DNA of 64,000 nt from Papilionanthe hookeriana x Papilionanthe teres (taxonomy: Eukaryota > Streptophyta > Magnoliopsida > Asparagales > Orchidaceae), in assembly GCA_022702705.1 (NCBI GenBank), contig CM040424.1, positions 143,163,165 to 143,227,164 on the forward strand. The letters are read 5' to 3'. The position numbers and the translations under genes were made by a program. Below the pieces are notes generated by a model. The model worked only from the letters and a program-made list of their open reading frames with translations. It did no database searches and was not told the DNA's origin. Position 1 is the first letter of the stretch. Each line of letters begins with the position of its first letter. This document shows positions 1 to 12,110 of the stretch, one piece after another.

Positions 1-8
1 GAGGTTCC

Positions 9-98
9 GGCGCCTAGGCGCCCAAAGTTGGTTCCTAAGCAATAAATAGCGTATCGATGATCCGGCACCTAGGCGCCAGATTCCGGCGCCTAAGCGCC
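9..98. repeat. GGCGCC-palindrome cluster, two pairs
   Basis: GGCGCCTAGGCGCC lies at 9-22, with a degraded partner starting at 30. A second pair starts at 64 (GGCACCTAGGCGCC) and 85 (GGCGCCTAAGCGCC). Both pairs have a 21-nt offset. The two members of a pair are complementary, so each pair could fold as a stem of about 14 bp with a 7-nt loop. The function is unknown. The same arrangement recurs at 1003, 22568, 23562, 26643 and 26884. Confidence 0.8.
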
Positions 99-248
99 GC
101 GGTTACAGATCATGAAAAAACCGAATTTCTTTAGTTTTTCACAAGAAATCTCTTTATTTATAGCCTATTTTTCGTTCCCAATCCTATAGACACACAAATT
201 TAGACCAGAGCAATTCATTTTGGAGGATTTAGGAAGGGTTTGGAGGCT

Positions 249-606
249 ATGGATAGAGGAAATCATGGAACTGAGGTAAGAGACAAATCTCCTAAAGATC
301 CTCAGCCTTATTTTAATGGTTTTATTGCTAGTAGTTTGAAGAAGATGTTTAGTTGAATGGATAAGATTGAAGCGGAGCTTCAAAGTATTTGTAATCGTCT
401 CCATGAGATATATCACCAATACGAACACTTGGAATGGCAAACCAAAACTTCAATCTGATCACTCGGATGCCTATCATGACACTCAAGTAGAAATGTACGC
501 GAAGAACAAGTGGATTGATGAAAAGACGGCTTTGGAATTTCCAAGTGCGTTGGTGTTCTATCCCTTCAGTCCTAGCGAACTTCATTGCGAAAGAGATGGA
601 AATTGA
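249..606 (+). pseudogene. Small Athila accessory ORF (ORFa), one in-frame stop
   Basis: About 118 codons starting MDRGNHG and ending in HCERDGN. A TGA at about 354-356 replaces a codon that is CGT (Arg) in the homologue at 22814-23161. After it the frame stays open to the TGA stop. Conserved blocks shared with copy C are KDPQPYFNGF, a heptad-like middle (KIEAELQSICNRLHE), DAQVEMYAKN-type and WIDEKTALEFPSALVFYP. The middle looks able to form a short coiled coil. I recognise no family. It lies between pol and the env-position ORF. Two divergent copies keeping the same frame suggest it was once a real protein rather than a chance ORF. Confidence 0.6.
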
Positions 607-1002
607 AGATCGGTGTTAAATATATTCTATATGTGTTTTAGTTGTGATCGAGTCTTGTTTTAGTATCTTGAATATATAATGTGTGTATTTGCTTAAATTG
701 TTCAATGTGTGTTGTTGGATTTGAATGTTTGCTTCGTTGATTGTTAGTGTTATTTATAAAACATTGAACCTTGATACAAGTCTTGTACTAAAGATTGTTG
801 ATTTTGGAATGTATATTAGGATTTTGAATTGAAGAATTTGGATACATTTATGTGGATCTATACTTTCATTTTAAATTGATTGTGAAAATATTTGGAGGTT
901 ATAAAATGGATAAATACTCTCATAAGAGTAATTAGGAGTCAAATTTAATAAGATTTGGTGGAAAATAATTAATTTAAATCGAATTTTTGGAAAGGCGAGT
1001 TT

Positions 1003-1028
1003 GGTGCCTAGGCGCCAGAATTCGGCGC
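1003..1028. repeat. GGCGCC-palindrome pair cut by the Tat LTR
   Basis: GGTGCCTAGGCGCC lies at 1003-1016. The second member starts at 1024 (ggcgc), again at a 21-nt offset, and stops at 1028 where the Tat LTR begins with TGTCGGC. The homologous intact pair is at 23562-23596. Confidence 0.75.
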
Positions 1029-4000
1029 TGTCGGCATATTTTTAGGTTAGGTGTTTTATTTTGGAAAAAGGGGTCGCCTACAGAAGTTGTCGGCGAATTT
1101 TAGATTTTTAATTTAATTTAAATATGTATATATGGTTTAGAAAGTAATATTTGATTTTGAAAAATAATTTTAAGTTTAAAGGTTTTAAGATATGAAATCA
1201 AACCGATCTCACATCCCAAATAGTTTATATAAATGAGCACTGCACCACAAACCGTGTATCTATCCCGAAGAATGGACACACTGCTTGATGATGGAGCTTG
1301 ATTAAATAAACTAGGAGATTTGTGACATCCGTTTGGTCTGTGAACCAATTTTATAAGCCGACAAGTTCCCCTGCTTAATATAAATGAATTAAGCGTGGTT
1401 TATATTACCTGGGTTCTTAAAGTTCCTTATAAGGGAAAGCCCCTATTGTTAATTACATCTTAAATGACGAGAATCATTTAAGAAAACTCTCGATAATTAT
1501 CAGTGGTTTTGCTCTCAAGAATTTCAAAGTTTAAGGTTTTCAAAGGACTAGATTTTGGAAATTCGAAAGGGAATGACTCAAAATTTGGAACAATTTATTT
1601 TTTAGAATCCAAAGGAAGAGAAGTTGGAGAAGCTGAGGATCCAAGAAGAATCTTGGCAACTTCCCAAACTATCCTATTGTTTGGCTTAGATTTGAGAAAA
1701 TCCTAATATTATCTGATATTTCAATCTTGCCAATTTTAGTTAATTAGGACTTATATTCGTATGACATAATCATAAAATCAGCCTCGAAGATGTGAGGGTT
1801 TATGTCGTACCGAACGATCACCTCGGAGTCCTAAGACCGGTTAGGGCTTAATTTACATGATATGATCATGCAAATGCTTAACGAAGAGTTGAGGATTTAT
1901 GTTGCACTAGGCAAACTACCTCGAAATCCTATGGTTTTGGTTATTTAATTCTAAGAAAGTTTAGTCGAAGTAGATTCGAGTTTTGCTCGATGACGATGAC
2001 CGTGCTCGCCCACCATGCTCCGAGCTCCTTGTTGTTACTGGAGGTTTAGTTTTAGAAGTCATAAATCGGGAGATGAGAGAAGTGTTTTGGTTTAGAGAAA
2101 ATCTTAAAATCCAAGTGTTTTTTAATATTTTAATTAAAACAAATCTTAAAGTTATTTAAACAGAACCGATTAAGATCCCACGGTTCCGTCATCCCGGCAC
2201 CATTATTTTCATCGAATTCACTTAGTCGAGATGAATTTGCTAAACTCAACTGAATGAGTTCCACACTTTCATTTAGACCGTGGGAAATCACGTTAGCAAC
2301 ACGTGGGTTACATCATCCGAGGTATTCCCGATCATTCAACTATACGTTTTAATTTAGTTGCAATTGTAGTTTTGTGTTCTGTTTGTGATTAAATTTTGAG
2401 TTGTTTTATGTTTTGAAATGTTGTGGCGGTGAATTTAATCTCGTAATGATTTTTAATTTAATTTTGGTTTCAGTTTAGGGACTATCCTAAAGGTTTTGGT
2501 TTTCATGCAACAGTTGTTTATCATGCAAGAAAAGAAAGTGCAATGTAATTAATTAAATTGCGAGAAGGTAAATTGCAATAAAATAAAAGCGTACCTGGAG
2601 GGTCTTCCCGTCATCCCAAGCTGTACTTAAAACACATGTTAGAGCATTTAAGTATTTATAGCAATTACCTAGGTAAAGCTAAGGGCAAGGTTTCTGGTTT
2701 TCTACCAAGACCCTAGTCTTATGACGTCTAGGTTTTTGTGTTTTGGTTTAAGGACGATTTTCTTCATCAAAGAACAATTAAGTTCAATTGTTCTTATAAA
2801 TATCCTATCATATTGAGGAAGTGCTTAAGAAGAGTCTTAAACATCTTTTCAATACCTCTAGGATTGTTTTAAGTCCAAGAGAATTTAATTATACAAGTGA
2901 ATTAATCATCCAGGAGTTTAAGTTTTGTTATATTGCTCAGTGAATTAGGACATTTGAATATCCTATAAGTGAAGTAACACTTCACTTAATACTTCTTTTA
3001 GGAGTTATGAAATCAAGAGCTCTTGAGGGCAAATTGATGTTTAAGTGATTTGTGATTTTAATTTAATTTTAATTAATGGGTTTAAGTTTGGAATAGTGTT
3101 CAAGTTGTTTTTAGACTTATTTTGAATTCTTTATGTCTTAGGTGATATTATATTTAATTTAATTTAATTTAATTTAATTTAATTTAATTTAATTTAATTT
3201 GGTTTAGTTTTAATTTTAATTTAATTTTATTTTTAATTTTAATTTAATTTAGACTTTATTTTAATTTAATTTTATTTTTTATTTAATTTAATTTAATTTA
3301 ATATGTTTTAATTTAATTTAATTTAGTTTAAATTTAATTCAATTTAATTTAGTTTAATTTAATTTTATTTCAATTTTAATTTAATATTTTATTTTCTTAT
3401 GTTTTAAAGATGATTTAATTTAATTGTTAAAGTATTAATTTAATTGAAATTTTGGAAGGATTTAATTTAAATGTTTTAATTTTAATTTAATTTAATGATT
3501 ATGTCTTTTAGTATTTTAAATCTTGAGTTTGAATTATCATTTTAATTAGGAATTAAATATTATTGAAGTGATTAATTTAGGGATTTTTAAATTAAAGAAT
3601 GAATGTCTTTTTAATAATATCCCTATTTTAATAATTTCAATTTTTATTAATCTTCCAAATTTCATTAATTAATTGATTAAGGTTTACTTTAATTAATCTT
3701 AAAAATGATTGATGGGTCTCTATCCTTTAATTATTTAAATTTCAATCATCCAAATCGATTAGGATCAAATATTTTACTCTCTCGTTTTATTAAGCCTAAA
3801 GTTTTAATTAAGGGTTAAAATTTTAATTACCATTTTTTTGCCCTTCAAGCTTAATAATTCCATAACTCACTAAATTGAGCTTAAATGAATTTGAAATTTT
3901 TATGTGGCTTCACTCACATGTCAATTAAGACATTAGAGGAGAAAATGTGATTTTTCTGTATTTAATTTATTTATATAATTATTTTTTGTAGAAAATAGGG

Positions 4001-7000
4001 ATTTCCAAGAAAAATTCAATAAGATGACCAAGGGTCTTAAGAAAATTATGGGGCACTCCTAATGACCAGAGGACCATTTGGACTAATTTTGGTGATTTTT
4101 TGAATTATATTTTATTTATTAGAATTATTTTGATTTTCAAAGCATTAATTAATTTTAAAATGAAATTAAAGTTGAAAAATAGATTTTATATTTTTCTTAA
4201 ATCTCTCTGACCTCAAGGAGTCCAGAGAAATAAATTTTATATTTTTCTGATTTTTCTTTGATTTATTAGAATTATTTTAGTGAAAAGGTTGGAAAATACA
4301 TTTTTAATATTAAAAATTACATTAAGCCTTTAAAATTGAATATCTTACCCTAGGGACTTAATAAAAATATTTGGTTTGTTCCTAAATGATTAGAATTCAA
4401 AATGTGATATTTTGTTGATTGTTAATATTTTTATAATTTTTATTATTTTTTAATTATTAAAAATATTAAAATAATGATAAAAATCAATTTTTTTTAGAAA
4501 ATTACAATTTTAATTTTCCTAAGTTCCTCTAATATCAGAGAGGCTCCAAAACCATTTTTGTGAATTTTTGAAAAGTATTTTGTGAGTTATGAATTTTTAA
4601 AGTTTAATTTTACCCATTTTTGCTTAAGAGGCTTAATCAACCCATTTGGTGGGGTTAATCAAGTCCAATTGGTTTCAAATTTTTATGTGGTGTTCTCCTA
4701 TCCCTAAAGGACGGTGGAGAATTCTTTTTTAAGTTAATTTAATGAATGGTTAACCCTAATTAATTAAAGTTCAATTTTAGGTATTTAGGCCAATTAGATT
4801 TATTCAAAGTGAATTAACTCAAAATTTATTTTTCCTAGGTCCCTCTAGTCACAAGAAACATCACCAAATTTTCCTAGAATTTATTTCTCAACATGCTAAT
4901 TATTGGAATTAAAATGCTCAAAACAGTAGCATGAACTTGAAAAATCAATAACTTCTCATAGGGATGGCCTCTGACCTTGAAAAATTCAGGGAATGTTCCC
5001 AAGTTCAGAGGCTTCAAAAGCCCTATGGTTTCATGCCATGGTGAATTTCCTATATGCATGGAGAATTAAAACAATGTAGAGAGTAAATAAATCATTAAAA
5101 ATAAAATACTTAATGAAATTACTTGATTTCTTTTCCACATTATTCTCCTCTGTTCACTGAGCAAGAGGGTATTTTTATTTTATTTTTAGGATTTTTCTAC
5201 ACAAAGTTATGAATTTTTGAAGTTCTGGGTATTTAATAAATATGAAAAATCCCTATTTTCCTACTTATCCACTAGGCGCCGCGTCAACCTCGGCAGTTCC
5301 GAAGCTCCACACGTCGTCTCCTGATTTGGCGCCGCCATCTGACTCAGCCGTCCCGGGACCCGCCTTTCACGTAACATCTTCATGTCCGACGCGATCCTAG
5401 CTGTCCATCTGATACACACGCGATCCAACTGTTTCCAGTCATCGTCTACGACTGGTGCGAACCCGTAACCGTCAACCTTCTAACCCTAATTTCTCACTTG
5501 ATTCTCAAAGGATTTTCGTGTTCTTATGCTCTATGGATTCGTCTTGAAGAGACGAACACATCCATACGGTAAACATGCATTGAAATTGGTTCAAATTAAA
5601 TGGTGAATCTCTATAAGCTCAGGAAGAAGAGTGAGTCCATACATTTGCTCAGAGAAGTGAAGCTTCGATCTGAGAGTTGTGTCTCCTTCGATTGGGTCCA
5701 AGCAAGCTCCAGATGAAGTCCCTTGGCCTGGCTAATTGTCTAGGTCTGATTTCGACCACAGCCAATCACAAAGCTTAGAGGCTGGGAGCAATGGCTGGCC
5801 TGGTGAGGGGGCTTTTGCTAGGAAACTTCTCCTCTTGGTCTGGTGAAGGTGTAGGACCAATCAATTTGGAGATTGGCTCACCGTGGTGAAGTGTCCTGGT
5901 TTTGAGCTTGGATTTCAACTCGAAATCGAGCTCGCGAGAGGAAATGGTAGGGGGATTTCAGTGGGGATCAAGTTCTCTATGTGTAGAGAGTGGTCTGGGA
6001 TGATTTTGGCAGGGTTTCAGTAAGTTTTGGTTCATCACCTCTCATGGCTGAGAGGAGGTGGTGTTTGAATAGGCATGACTGGAGGGCTTCCCAGGGGGGT
6101 TTGAAGGCTGGGATCAGCTGCTCTGGTGAGGAGAAGAAGAGCTATGCTGTCCACTTAGGTTGAGACAAGTTAACAAGGGAGAATTCAATTTTTTGGCTCA
6201 CATGGAGCTTTAGGCCATGGTGTTTTCTGGCGGCTTGGTGGCTAGCCGGCCTGGCTCTGGTCACCATCTTGACCAGTGGGGTCAGGGGTTGGCAATGATG
6301 CAGTCAATTGGAGTTTGCCATGTATAAAGGGGCTGAATTGAAATGGAATGGGGAGAGGCTCATTTTGGGTTCAATTTGGTGAACCCATGTATTTGGGCTT
6401 GATTCACCATCCCATGGACTGATTTTGGGCCAGGGGGATCAGTTGGGTCAGCTACCATGGAGTGGTGAAGTCTCCATCCATGGTGAGGTGGCTAAACATG
6501 GTTTAGTGTGTGACATGGTTATGGTTAAAAAGGCTTAATGAAGGATTAGGAAAGGGGGCCCTCCTTTTGCCATTAATGGCTTGGTCACATGTGAAACCTT
6601 CCATGGCTTCATATGGCTTGTAAATGGCTTACTCATGGCTCCATGTGTCTTGGTACAAAGCTTGGTCATTTACAAGAAAAAGGATTTTAGAAATTTTGGT
6701 AATTTAGGGGTGATTTGATGGGATTTGGCATATGGCTTGATTTGGAATTATTTTATCATGGATTTAGAACTTAGGAGATGGTTTTATCAAATGGATGATG
6801 ATAGAGGATTGTCATGTGGGCTTCAAGATGGATTTTGGGTTTTTTGAAATCATTTTGGATGGGCTTTTAGGATGGCTTAAGGGAATGAGCCTTTAGGTTT
6901 AAGAATGAATTCATGGATGGGAATTTTGTAGAAGTTTGGGCCAAATAATTGTTGGGTTTTGTTTAGGGATGTGTCATGAGTGATTTGAAATGAATTTGAG

Positions 7001-8464
7001 GTGGTTTGGGTTTGAATTGGGTTGAATTTGGGTTCATTTGGTAAATGGGCCAATGTAGGTCAAATTGGGCTAATTTGGGCCAATGTTGGGCTAAGGTTGA
7101 AATTGATGTAAAATTAATGTTGGGAAATGTTTATGGGAGTGTTTCAAATAGGTTTTAACTTTGGTTGGGTTTTGGTTTTGGGACTTGGGCTTATTTGGGT
7201 TAGGTTTGGGTTTAGGTCAAAATTGGGCTTTTTGGTTTTGGGTTAAATTTGAGTGGGGTTTGGGTCTAAATTTTGGGTAAATTATGTTAGTGTTTTGTTT
7301 GTGGGGATGTTAGGGAAGGTTTAGAAAAGGTTTGGGGTTAATTTGAGTTGAATTGGTTTGGTTTGGGCTTAGTTTGGGTCATGGGTCCAAATTGGGCTTT
7401 AAGGTCCAAAGTGAAATTGGATTCAAATTTCAATCAAATTAGACTTCGATTTGGTCTAAATTTATATTGTGAATATTAAATTGAAGTTTAGAATTGAATT
7501 GGACCAAAATTGGGGTCAATTGGGTTGATTTGGTTTGACATTGGGTTCACTTGGGTTAAGAATGGGCTAAATTGTGGATTTCGGTAAAAGTGAGGTAAAT
7601 TGACAAAATTGGCCCATGGTGTAGTTGGACAAAATGAAATTGGAAATATTTGGGATTTTCTGGAATTTTCTGGGAATTTTCTGAATTTTTAGATTTTTGG
7701 CTAAGAGGGGCATTTTGGGTATTTGGAGGGTATTGGGGGGTATTTTTGGAATTTTTGGTATTTTTGGCTATGGATGATCAATTTAATTGGTAAGGAAATG
7801 TTCAAGGTTAATTTTGGGGAATTTTGGGTGATTTGGAAATTTTGGAGGATTTGGGCAATTTTAAGGGCTTTTAGTAGGTTTGATGGGTGTAGGGTCCCCG
7901 GGGTTAAAAATTGAAATTTTGAAAAAAAGAAGATTGATCAAATATGAGTGGAATGGAATCACTTTGATTGAGCCATGAAGCCATATTAAGCCTATATGAG
8001 CCATGGGAGGACTCATTTGAGGCATTCACTATGTTGTTCCTAACCCTCTCGACTGTGGGGCTTAGGGGTTAAGGTCCATCCATATGAATTACCTACATGA
8101 GTCAAGGAGTCAAGTTGGGTATGGGTGTGGTTTTAGGATTTGGATTGTGTGTGTGAGAGTGTAGAGTATGAGTGTAGTGAGTGTGTAAGTCAACCCTCAC
8201 TGCACCAAGCCACCTGTGGTGGTCCTAAGGTCAAAGAGTTCTATAGGGAACTCATCCTTTAAACCTCCACATTTGATTTCAACCCTCTAGGTGATTAGGG
8301 GTCTATAATCAAGCTTGTGGGGTTTGCAGGGAGGCAAGAAGTGGTTTAAATTTCTAAGGGATGGGTCCCAATTCTAGTCCTCTAGGATAGTCAAAGGAAA
8401 AGCCTAAGGCTAGATCCTAAACACTAAAGAGGGAAGATAAGCCTCATCAAAAATGAGGTCAACA
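1029..8464 (-). repeat. 3' LTR of element B (7436 bp)
   Basis: On the minus strand it starts TGTTGACCTCATTTTT (at 8464) and ends ATGCCGACA (at 1029), a TG...CA LTR. It matches 12116-19568 along its whole length with a few differences per 60 bases. From the minus-strand 5' end it holds a U3 of about 2.4 kb that is C-rich on that strand, a degraded TATA region (TATTCAA, 6065-6071; intact in the other copies), a GC-richer transcribed zone (about 5270-6100) and an AT-rich downstream half with a TTTAA tract. No host-like gene is visible. The short ORFs inside are not conserved between copies. Confidence 0.9.
3148..3405. repeat. (TTTAA)n-type low-complexity tract in LTR
   Basis: Runs of aattt/taattt pentamers with interruptions. 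The same tract is at the equivalent place in the other long LTRs (about 14250-14480, 48760-49140 as the complement, and a shorter form near 39225-39280). Its length varies between copies. Confidence 0.85.
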
Positions 8465-8466
8465 AA

Positions 8467-8484
8467 TGGACCCCCAATAGGTGT
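8467..8484 (-). promoter_or_regulatory. Polypurine-tract-like site of element B
   Basis: On the minus strand acacctattgggggtcca ends two bases before the 3' LTR (tgttgacc). The position is that of the plus-strand priming site, although only TTGGGGG is purine-rich. An identical 18-nt copy lies in the opposite orientation at 11854-11871 in the leader. Confidence 0.55.
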
Positions 8485-8767
8485 GGTGTGCTAACCAAAC
8501 ACACCGCGTGTATTGGTGTTGACCAAAGAGATCAACAAAACCAACACAGATGTCCAAGTGACAAACTTAGGACGAAGTAGAAGAATTTCTGCTAGGGAGT
8601 ATCAGGTAAATCTCCAAGACTGAAGATTCCAGAACTCTCGCTGGGGAAAAGGGAGGTGAATTTCAGATCACAAGATTTCAAGAGACTAGATTTTAGATTC
8701 GTTTCATTTTTTTTATTTCAAGTTTTAATTTTGAGTTTGAATTTCGATTTGAGTTTCAATTTTTGTT
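8485..8767 (-). other. 3' UTR remnant of element B
   Basis: Non-coding. The part near 8508-8700 matches element E at about 41893-42080 (TGGTGTTGACC...GAGATCAAC, then the CTCTCGCTGGG/CTCTCACTGGG block). This identifies it as Tat 3' UTR. The 37-bp minisatellite of E is absent. Confidence 0.7.
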
Positions 8768-10321
8768 TTATGCGGAGAAAAGAGTAGGGCGGAGACCCAC
8801 CCGAATGAGATCCAAAATTTTTTTCAATGACTTCGTCCAAGCGGTACTCCATCCATCATCGGTCGTGTAAGGGTCTATTGGAACAATGGGATCCTTTGAA
8901 ATAACATTGACAGAACCTCCTTTATGGGGTTCTTTCATGTATTCCTTTGGGATCGTTATGTTCCCTTTTCGAAGATTGTTGTCAAGCCAACTTTTGAAGG
9001 TGATGCAATCCTCTATCTTATGTCCAAGCATCTGGTGGCAAGGGCAGTAGTTGGGATGGTCTTTCTTGTTGACTTCCTCTGCCTTCCGGGGTTCTGGCAG
9101 TCGAAAATCTAAAGTCTTCATCAAACTGTGGAACATCTTTGGCACTGCCTCATTCTTGAATGGATATTCTCTATTTATAAGCTCCTTTAACGTGCGCTGT
9201 GGGCGAGACAGTTGCTCATATTCTTGAGTTGGCTGATAACCGGGTTGAGGTTGTTGGTAGTTCTGCTGAGGTTGTTGGTAGTTCTGCTGAGGTTGTTGGT
9301 AGCTGGGCTGCGGCTGCTTCGGCTGTATTTGCATTGGCTGCTTGCCACTGCAGCGACGATCTAGGATTTCTTTTCAAATGTCTTCACAGGCTTCTGTTTG
9401 TATGTTTTGTCGATGAAACTTAGTTGCTTCGCTTCCTCTTGCAAGCTTCCGGCCTTGCTTAACAACTTCTCGAAAGTCTTAATTGTAAATCCCTTAAGGG
9501 GGAGTGCTATCGGGCCGTGAATGCTTTTAAGCAAGATACCGACTACATGCTGCTCTTGTAGCTATGGTTCACACTTCATACTTAGATTTCTCCATCAAAG
9601 TATGTAGTCCACTAAAGTTTCATTCGGTTTCTGTTTCTCCACCACTAAGTCACCGATGGTGATATGGTGCTGAGCTCCGGCAAACCGTTTCACGAAAAGG
9701 TTTTCTAATTCTGAAAATGTCTTTACCGAACCGTTCGGTAACTCTGCATACCAATCGAAGGCGATCTCTGACAGGCTGCTGACGAATTGTTGGAAGAGTA
9801 AGGCGTCACTCCCACCAGCGTTGCAACAACTAGCACAAAAATGTGCAACATGCTGTCGAGGGTTTCCGGTACCATCAAAAGCCTTGAACAGATGTGGTAC
9901 GAAGCCTTTTGGGTATTGTACTGCATCAAATTCTTCGGGGTAAGGTCTACCCGTCTGAATAGATGCTCCGCTTTTAGACTGTGCTAAGGTTTCTCGCACC
10001 TGCTGTTCCACCATGTTCTTGATGTCCTTCTCTGAAATCATATTCTGGGTAGAATCTTTCTTCGGCTGATCATCTCCGTTAACAGATGTAATCTCTTTTT
10101 CTCCGTATGTAATATGAATAACTTCTGGAGGTGTTTCTCTTGGGGGTTGAGCTCGACTCCGAAGAGTGGCTAGGGTCGCTGACCATCTCTTCCGTCCTTT
10201 TTGCCATTTGAGAGATTGTATCATCTTTTTCTCAAATTTATGCTCTTAATGCTTCCGGTTCATCTCTCTCCGCAGCTGCCGGGGCACCTTACGAAGCTGG
10301 CGATGCTCGTGTTTCAATCAT
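8768..10321 (-). pseudogene. gag: Tat-type gag of element B, disrupted
   Basis: Capsid/nucleocapsid protein of a Tat element. The start is placed at the ATG at 10321-10319 (MIETRAS), matching MVETRAS in element E. The longest open piece (10224-9595) holds the Retrotrans_gag-type core: GRPYPEEFDAVQYPKGF, FDGTGNPRQH, WYAELPNGSVKTFSELENLF and KQKPNETLVDYIL. A TGA then replaces the Arg of the RW motif, two further TAG stops follow, and a small deletion shifts the frame before a Gln/Pro/Tyr-rich linker of YQQPQQN repeats (9248-9310). Next is the knuckle CPCHQMLGHKIEDC (C-x2-H-x4-H-x4-C). At about 8805 the homology to E's gag stops abruptly and 3' UTR begins, so the junction marks the loss of all of pol. 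Confidence 0.85.
9248..9310. repeat. 21-bp direct repeat in the gag linker
   Basis: aggttgttggtagttctgctg occurs at 9248-9268 and 9269-9289, with a partial third copy after it. It encodes the YQQPQQN repeats of the gag linker on the minus strand. Element E has diverged units at the same place. Confidence 0.85.
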
Positions 10322-11583
10322 GTTGATCTCCACATATTCGTCATCCATAAACTCCGACGAGTCAACTTCATCTCCAAACTTTTCTTCTCTTTCTCTTGCT
10401 AATCGTTGAATGTCGGTTCTTAGCTTTTCCATAGCATCTTCAATGGTCTTTTTCGTGCGGTTTCTCAGTTATCATGCGATGGCTGTTGGGTTTCCTTTTT
10501 GGGAGTCTCCTTCATTGCAGTGGCGCTTTCTTCGGACTCGAGTCTCCTGACGAGACTTTCCTTTTCAGGTCGTTGTTTCGGTCTTAATTGGCCAGTAGTA
10601 GGACGCCATACCATCCTTCTAGCAGCGAAAGGCCTAGGACCGGATGGTCTGTCGGCTGAATGCTGGAAGGTGGTATCCTCCTTGATCTGTAAACCTGAAA
10701 CAACAACAGGTGGACTAGCCTTCATCTTCTTATTCGACTTTTCTGTGGTTATAACGGGTTCTACTCACGGCCCAAGACGGGACTTGGCTGGCATCCGCCC
10801 TATTCTTCTTAAAATCTCTGATACAGGACATTTCTCTTTCTTTGCTAACTTCTCTATCACAGTCTGTAGTCGGGCAAATGGTGTAATCCTAGCCCTTTTC
10901 TTTCGGCTGTCGTTATAGTATGCTGGTCGAGGTAATGTAGATGCAATCTTGCGGACATTTTCCTCGTCAGCTGCGGCGGAGAGGGGATGAAATCTACTTC
11001 CTTCCAAAAGCGGGGTATACTCAGGCAATGGTATGTATTCAGGTAAAGGTGTGTACTCAGGGATCTCTTCTAAGAAAGCGACTTTAGCAGCTCTGGCCTT
11101 TCTGGCAATCTTCCCACCTCTGTTTCTTCTCTGAGTCCGTGTTAGGGGTGGAACCCTTGAGCTGGACCCAATTTCAAAGACGGAAGGTCTTGCACGTAAA
11201 TCCGTACCCTCCACGGTAACATGCTCGTTACAAATTTGAACTTCCTTCCCTTCGGCTTGGCGGAAGCCGGGGTAGGTGCGAGACGACTAGACCAGCGTGG
11301 GGTAGAGATAACATTCCTCCCATGGACGGTAGTATTCCTCTCGACTGGAACCCTTTGCAGGGGAGGGTACTCTTTGGTCGACTTGAGGTCGAACTCGATC
11401 AAAGGTCTTTCGGCTTCGGATACTTTGTCCGTAAGTGTGAAAAGGGTAACGTCGGTGATCTTGACATTTGTGTTCTCCAATCCTTGTCCAAACCGGATGA
11501 TCCCATTGTCTGGCAGCTCATCCTTGTAAACAAGCGAAGTCCGATCCATTGGTGAAGGAGAAAATCAGCTTTGGGGCAGACAT
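10322..11583 (-). pseudogene. ORF upstream of gag (Tat/Ogre ORF1-like) of element B, disrupted
   Basis: An extra ORF before gag is a hallmark of Ogre-type Tat elements. Its function is not established. The ATG at 11583-11581 starts MSAPKLIFSFTNGSDFA, matching MTTPKLIFSFTNG in element E. One inserted base then shifts the frame (downstream YKDELPDNGIIRFGQG is conserved in both). Other conserved blocks are FPPLQRVP-type, FEIGSSSRVPPLTRTQRRNR (basic) and KKEKCPVSEILRRIGRMPA. The frame continues into the gag start, so ORF1 and gag may have been one reading frame. A PLPEYIPLPEYTPLLE repeat is expanded relative to E. Several frameshifts make it non-functional. Confidence 0.75.
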
Positions 11584-12092
11584 CTTCTGCAAGGTAGATT
11601 CTGATTGTCAGTCCTAAGTTATGCGTCTTCTCATTAGGACGAAAAGAAAGGAATCGAAAGGAGTCCGAACATATTTTTGTTCATGTATTTATAGAAAGGA
11701 GTTATTTGTTAAAAGAGTCATTCATTAGAGGGTTGGTTTATTAGGAACAAAATGTTTAAAGGTGTAGAGAAGGTAAGGAATCCGACTTAGAATTGGGAAG
11801 AAAGAGAAAGTCTTATGCAGGACTTCTCGACTCGAAGGACCGCTCCTAAACTAACACCTATTGGGGGTCCACCCCACCTCAAAAAAGAGGTAAAAAGGAT
11901 CTTGGAACCTCTCTGTTTAGGGGTGTCTAAACAGTGGCTCCTGAATCCAAGAGGAGTTGGCTATACTCGTTCAAGACAGAAATGAACGGGGTATTCCAAC
12001 AGAAGAATAGTAGTTTGGTCCACTAGGGGCATGGACTCACTACCGATTTATGAAAGCAAAACCATCTGATTAAAATGGAGAGAGGAACTAGA
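11584..12092 (-). other. 5' leader of element B
   Basis: Non-coding region between the primer binding site and ORF1. It includes, in the + orientation, an 18-nt copy of the PPT-like sequence (11854-11871) followed by a short inverted repeat, ACCTC-aaaaaa-GAGGT, at about 11876-11891. Only the ORF1-proximal half (to the ctaa at about 11854) is retained in element E. Confidence 0.7.
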
Positions 12093-12110
12093 TCCCCAGA
12101 GAAGTCGCCA
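12093..12110 (-). promoter_or_regulatory. Primer binding site of element B
   Basis: The minus strand reads TGGCGACTTCTCTGGGGA, five nucleotides (acttc) after the LTR end ATGCCGATA. This resembles the TGGCGACT...TGGGGA primer sites of Tat/Ogre elements, reported as complementary to tRNA-Arg. I could not check the match to a tRNA. It fixes the orientation of B and the inner LTR border at 12116. Confidence 0.75.

Larger units (their letters stand above)
1..1028 (+). mobile_element. Athila-like retrotransposon fragment A (post-pol region)
   Basis: This stretch is colinear with 22560-23590 in Athila copy C. It carries the same GGCGCC palindrome cluster, the same TTTAGTTTTTCACA-type stretch, the same small ORF and the same AT-rich spacer, followed by a second palindrome pair. 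It is therefore the region between pol and the env-position ORF of an Athila-like element. It is cut at 1028 by the end of a Tat LTR, inside the second palindrome of a pair. The gag-pol part lies left of the window. Bases 607-1000 are AT-rich spacer with no ORF that I can support. Confidence 0.8.

Noticed and set aside
3148..3405. Origin or matrix-attachment function of the TTTAA tract
   Set aside because: Only AT richness supports it, and tract length varies freely between LTR copies.
5270..5560. Host gene exon in the GC-richer part of the LTR
   Set aside because: The same sequence occurs at the same place in all long LTRs; it is LTR sequence near the start of the transcribed region.
7723..7914. 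Trp/Gly-rich ORF (also 18751-18948)
   Set aside because: Translation of the G-rich U3 repeats; no start or codon conservation beyond DNA similarity.
10499..10918. Plus-strand ORF of 139 codons
   Set aside because: It is the antisense shadow of the Tat ORF1; the minus strand carries the conserved motifs.
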